A stretch of DNA of 64,000 bases from CAILZL01 sp963791615 (GTDB lineage: Bacteria > Pseudomonadota > Gammaproteobacteria > Steroidobacterales > Steroidobacteraceae). Below the pieces are notes generated by a model. The model worked only from the letters and a program-made list of their open reading frames with translations, made no database searches and was not told the origin of the DNA. Location of the stretch: NCBI GenBank assembly GCA_963791615.1, contig CAWBTE010000006.1, positions 868,001 through 932,000 of the forward strand, in the 5' to 3' direction. Shown in pieces: positions 62,778 through 64,000 of the stretch. The position numbers and the translations under genes are program-made. Each line of letters opens with the position of its first letter. Position 1 is the first letter of the stretch.

Positions 62778-62903
62778 GGTTAACGGCCCTGGCGGCAAGG
62801 TCTTGCCGCTGGCGTGCGCCAGCACCTGTTTCCCGCCTTGCACCGTCAAGTTCCAGACGTTATGCCCGTTAACCCGGCAGGAAGCCTCATACCCTGAGGC
62901 TTC
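62778..62903 (+). promoter_or_regulatory. Structured leader region upstream of mshI
   Basis: This region holds several nested inverted repeats: GGTTAACGG (62778-62786) with CCGTTAACC (62866-62874), CGGCAAG-GT-CTTGCCG (62793-62808), CTGGCG-TG-CGCCAG (62809-62822), and a hairpin of GAAGCCTCA (62881-62889) with TGAGGCTTC (62895-62903). The last one is 25 bp before the mshI start and lacks a T run, so it may control translation. I could not assign it to a known riboswitch. Confidence 0.45.
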
Positions 62904-62929
62904 ACGCATTGCAGTTGCGGGAGACCAGT

Positions 62930-63862
62930 TTGTTATCGCGGTGGAACAAGAAAACCAGTGTGGGTTGGCGTGCGGGATTTTTCCCCGGCGAAGGCGTGGC
63001 AGCGCTGGCGCTGGTGCAGTCTCGCGCCGGTCAGCGGCCATTGCTCAAATACTGCGGCAGCCACGCTACGGATGACATTTCACCCGAGCAGATCCTGAGC
63101 ACCTATCTCAATGGCAGAACGCTGTCCCATTCGGCAGTCAGCGCCGTCATCGCCAGCGAGGCCTATCAACTGGTGCAGGTGGAAGCGCCGGACGTACCTG
63201 CCACCGAACTGCGCGCCGCCGTGCGCTGGAAATTGCGCGACCTGATTAACTTCCCGGTGGAGGATGCCGTGGTCGATGTATTCGACACGCCGCCGTCGCC
63301 ACGTCAGGGACGCGAGAAAATGGTGTACGCCGTCGCGGCGCGCGCGCAAGCCGTGACTGACATGGTGAACCTGGTCAAGCCACGCGCACGTGGTTTTGAT
63401 GTCATCGACATTCCGGAACTGTGCCTGCGCAATCTCAGCTCACTGCTGCCACAGAATGAACGTGGCGTGGCGCTGCTGACCCTGGATCACGGCGTGGCGC
63501 AGCTGCTGCTGACCCGTCAGGGCACACTGTATCTGTCGCGTCGCATCGAGTTGCAGCGCCGTGGCTATGGCGAAGGTCAGTTCGATACCGCCACGCTGGC
63601 GCTGGAAATCCAGCGATCCATGGACTATTACGAAAGTCACTTTGACCTGCCGGCGATCACCTCGCTGGTCATCGCGTCCAGCGACGCCAGCTCGCAGACG
63701 CTGGCAACGCAATTGAAAAGCGAAACCAGTCTGAACATCGGGTTCTTCGAGCCACAACACTATTTTGAAATCGCGGATGGCACGGCCATCGATACCAGCT
63801 GGCATGGATTGATCGCCCTCGGCGCCGCCTTGCGCAGCCCCGGCATGGAGCTGACGCAATGA
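62930..63862 (+). CDS. mshI: MSHA biogenesis protein MshI (PilM-like)
   Basis: A protein of about 310 residues, MshI/PilM-like, the cytoplasmic actin-fold part of the inner-membrane platform of MSHA (type IV) pili. It begins MLSRWNKKTSVGWRAGFFPG, and has LRAAVRWKLRDLINFPVEDA, ITSLVIASSDASSQTLA and QHYFEIADGTAIDTSWHGLI, as in MshI. TTG at 62930 is chosen because GGGAG lies 7 bp upstream and the family begins near this point. It overlaps the next msh gene by 4 bp. Confidence 0.88.
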   Translation: MLSRWNKKTSVGWRAGFFPGEGVAALALVQSRAGQRPLLKYCGSHATDDISPEQILSTYLNGRTLSHSAVSAVIASEAYQLVQVEAPDVPATELRAAVRWKLRDLINFPVEDAVVDVFDTPPSPRQGREKMVYAVAARAQAVTDMVNLVKPRARGFDVIDIPELCLRNLSSLLPQNERGVALLTLDHGVAQLLLTRQGTLYLSRRIELQRRGYGEGQFDTATLALEIQRSMDYYESHFDLPAITSLVIASSDASSQTLATQLKSETSLNIGFFEPQHYFEIADGTAIDTSWHGLIALGAALRSPGMELTQ

Positions 63863-64000
63863 TTCAACTCACACAACAGATCAACCTCTATCAGAACAGC
63901 ACCGGTGGCCTGACCGCGTTCACTGCGCGTGCCTCGCTGATGACGCTGGCCATCACCGGTCTGGCGCTGCTGGGCGTCTGGGGCTTTGGCCTGTGGCAGG
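63859..64000 (+). CDS. MSHA biogenesis gene, PilN-like (partial, runs off the window)
   Basis: The first 47 codons: MIQLTQQINLYQNSTGGL, then a hydrophobic segment LMTLAITGLALLGVWGFGL that is the single membrane helix of PilN/MshI2-like proteins. It is the next gene of the msh operon after mshI. The sequence ends before the periplasmic part. Confidence 0.8.
   Translation, partial: MIQLTQQINLYQNSTGGLTAFTARASLMTLAITGLALLGVWGFGLWQ

Noticed and set aside
62778..62874. Integron attC site
   Set aside because: The outer GGTTAACGG / CCGTTAACC arms resemble attC, but the boxes do not fit GTTRRRY / RYYYAAC and no integrase or cassette array is near.
62778..62929. GEMM (c-di-GMP-I) riboswitch before mshI
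   Set aside because: The conserved internal sequence and tetraloop-receptor motif of the class are absent, although the position would suit it.
1..64000. CRISPR array
   Set aside because: No set of regularly spaced direct repeats of suitable length was seen. The tandem repeats at 40.1 and 42.8 kb have no spacers.

Overview
The window is chromosomal DNA from a gammaproteobacterium, fairly GC-rich and with dense genes. The tmRNA tag reads ANDDNYALAA. Several gammaproteobacterial neighbourhoods are intact: ygfB-pepP-ubiH-ubiI facing zapA-6S RNA-fau, rplM-rpsI, maf-rng-yhdP-nit-tldD, holA-nadD-rsfS-rlmH, and the start of an MSHA/type IV pilus cluster at the right edge. I cannot name a genus from the sequence.

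Layout. Positions 60-446 hold ssrA (tmRNA) and its terminator. From about 447 to 9590 lies an accessory region directly downstream of ssrA, a common integration site. It carries a toxin-antitoxin pair, a type I restriction-modification set in the order hsdR-hsdS-DUF3800-hsdM, a broken 5' copy of the next chromosomal gene, and a dinD/BRO-type gene. Its genes, except the antitoxin and dinD, are riddled with single-base frame changes but almost free of nonsense changes. Positions 9596-13110 hold a sulfur-metabolism MBL-rhodanese fusion and a heat-shock block: two Hsp20 genes divergent from cbpA-cbpM, with sigma-32-like promoters on both strands between them. Next come ahpC-ahpF, an EamA transporter, the ubiquinone hydroxylases with pepP, the cell-division proteins and 6S RNA, rpiA, pyrD, tRNA-Gln, rplM-rpsI, coq7, a CRP homologue, rpe, djlA, purC, a soluble histidine kinase, yihY, pmbA, yjgA, purEK, an ExeA-FHA ATPase and tldD.

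A second accessory insert, about 40.04-42.87 kb, separates tldD from its usual partner nit. A copy of the nit 3' end lies on each side of it. The insert carries a nucleotidyltransferase with a short overlapping partner gene, a secreted Sel1-repeat protein and a possible HEPN-like protein. Short tandem repeats lie near both edges. Beyond it are nit, yhdP, rng, maf, a Hanks-type kinase, an esterase, the rlmH-rsfS-nadD-holA group, a frameshifted DUF2946-like gene with a TonB receptor, pip, aguB, uppP, lnt, a glutathione peroxidase, a small GNAT protein and mshI.

The core genes group by function: ubiquinone synthesis (ubiI, ubiH, coq7), purines and pyrimidines (purC, purE, purK, pyrD), proteostasis (hsp20 x2, cbpA/cbpM, djlA, tldD/pmbA), peroxide defence (ahpC/F, gpx) and envelope biogenesis (uppP, lnt, yhdP, ExeA, msh). 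Palindromic repeats and one hairpin-rich MITE-like repeat family occupy many gene ends, and in several cases they supply the final codons or the stop codon of a gene. The most unusual signals are the two inserts that duplicate the end of a neighbouring gene, the frameshift-dense type I R-M locus, the MITE-like element that provides stop codons, and RsfS with a histone-H1-like tail.
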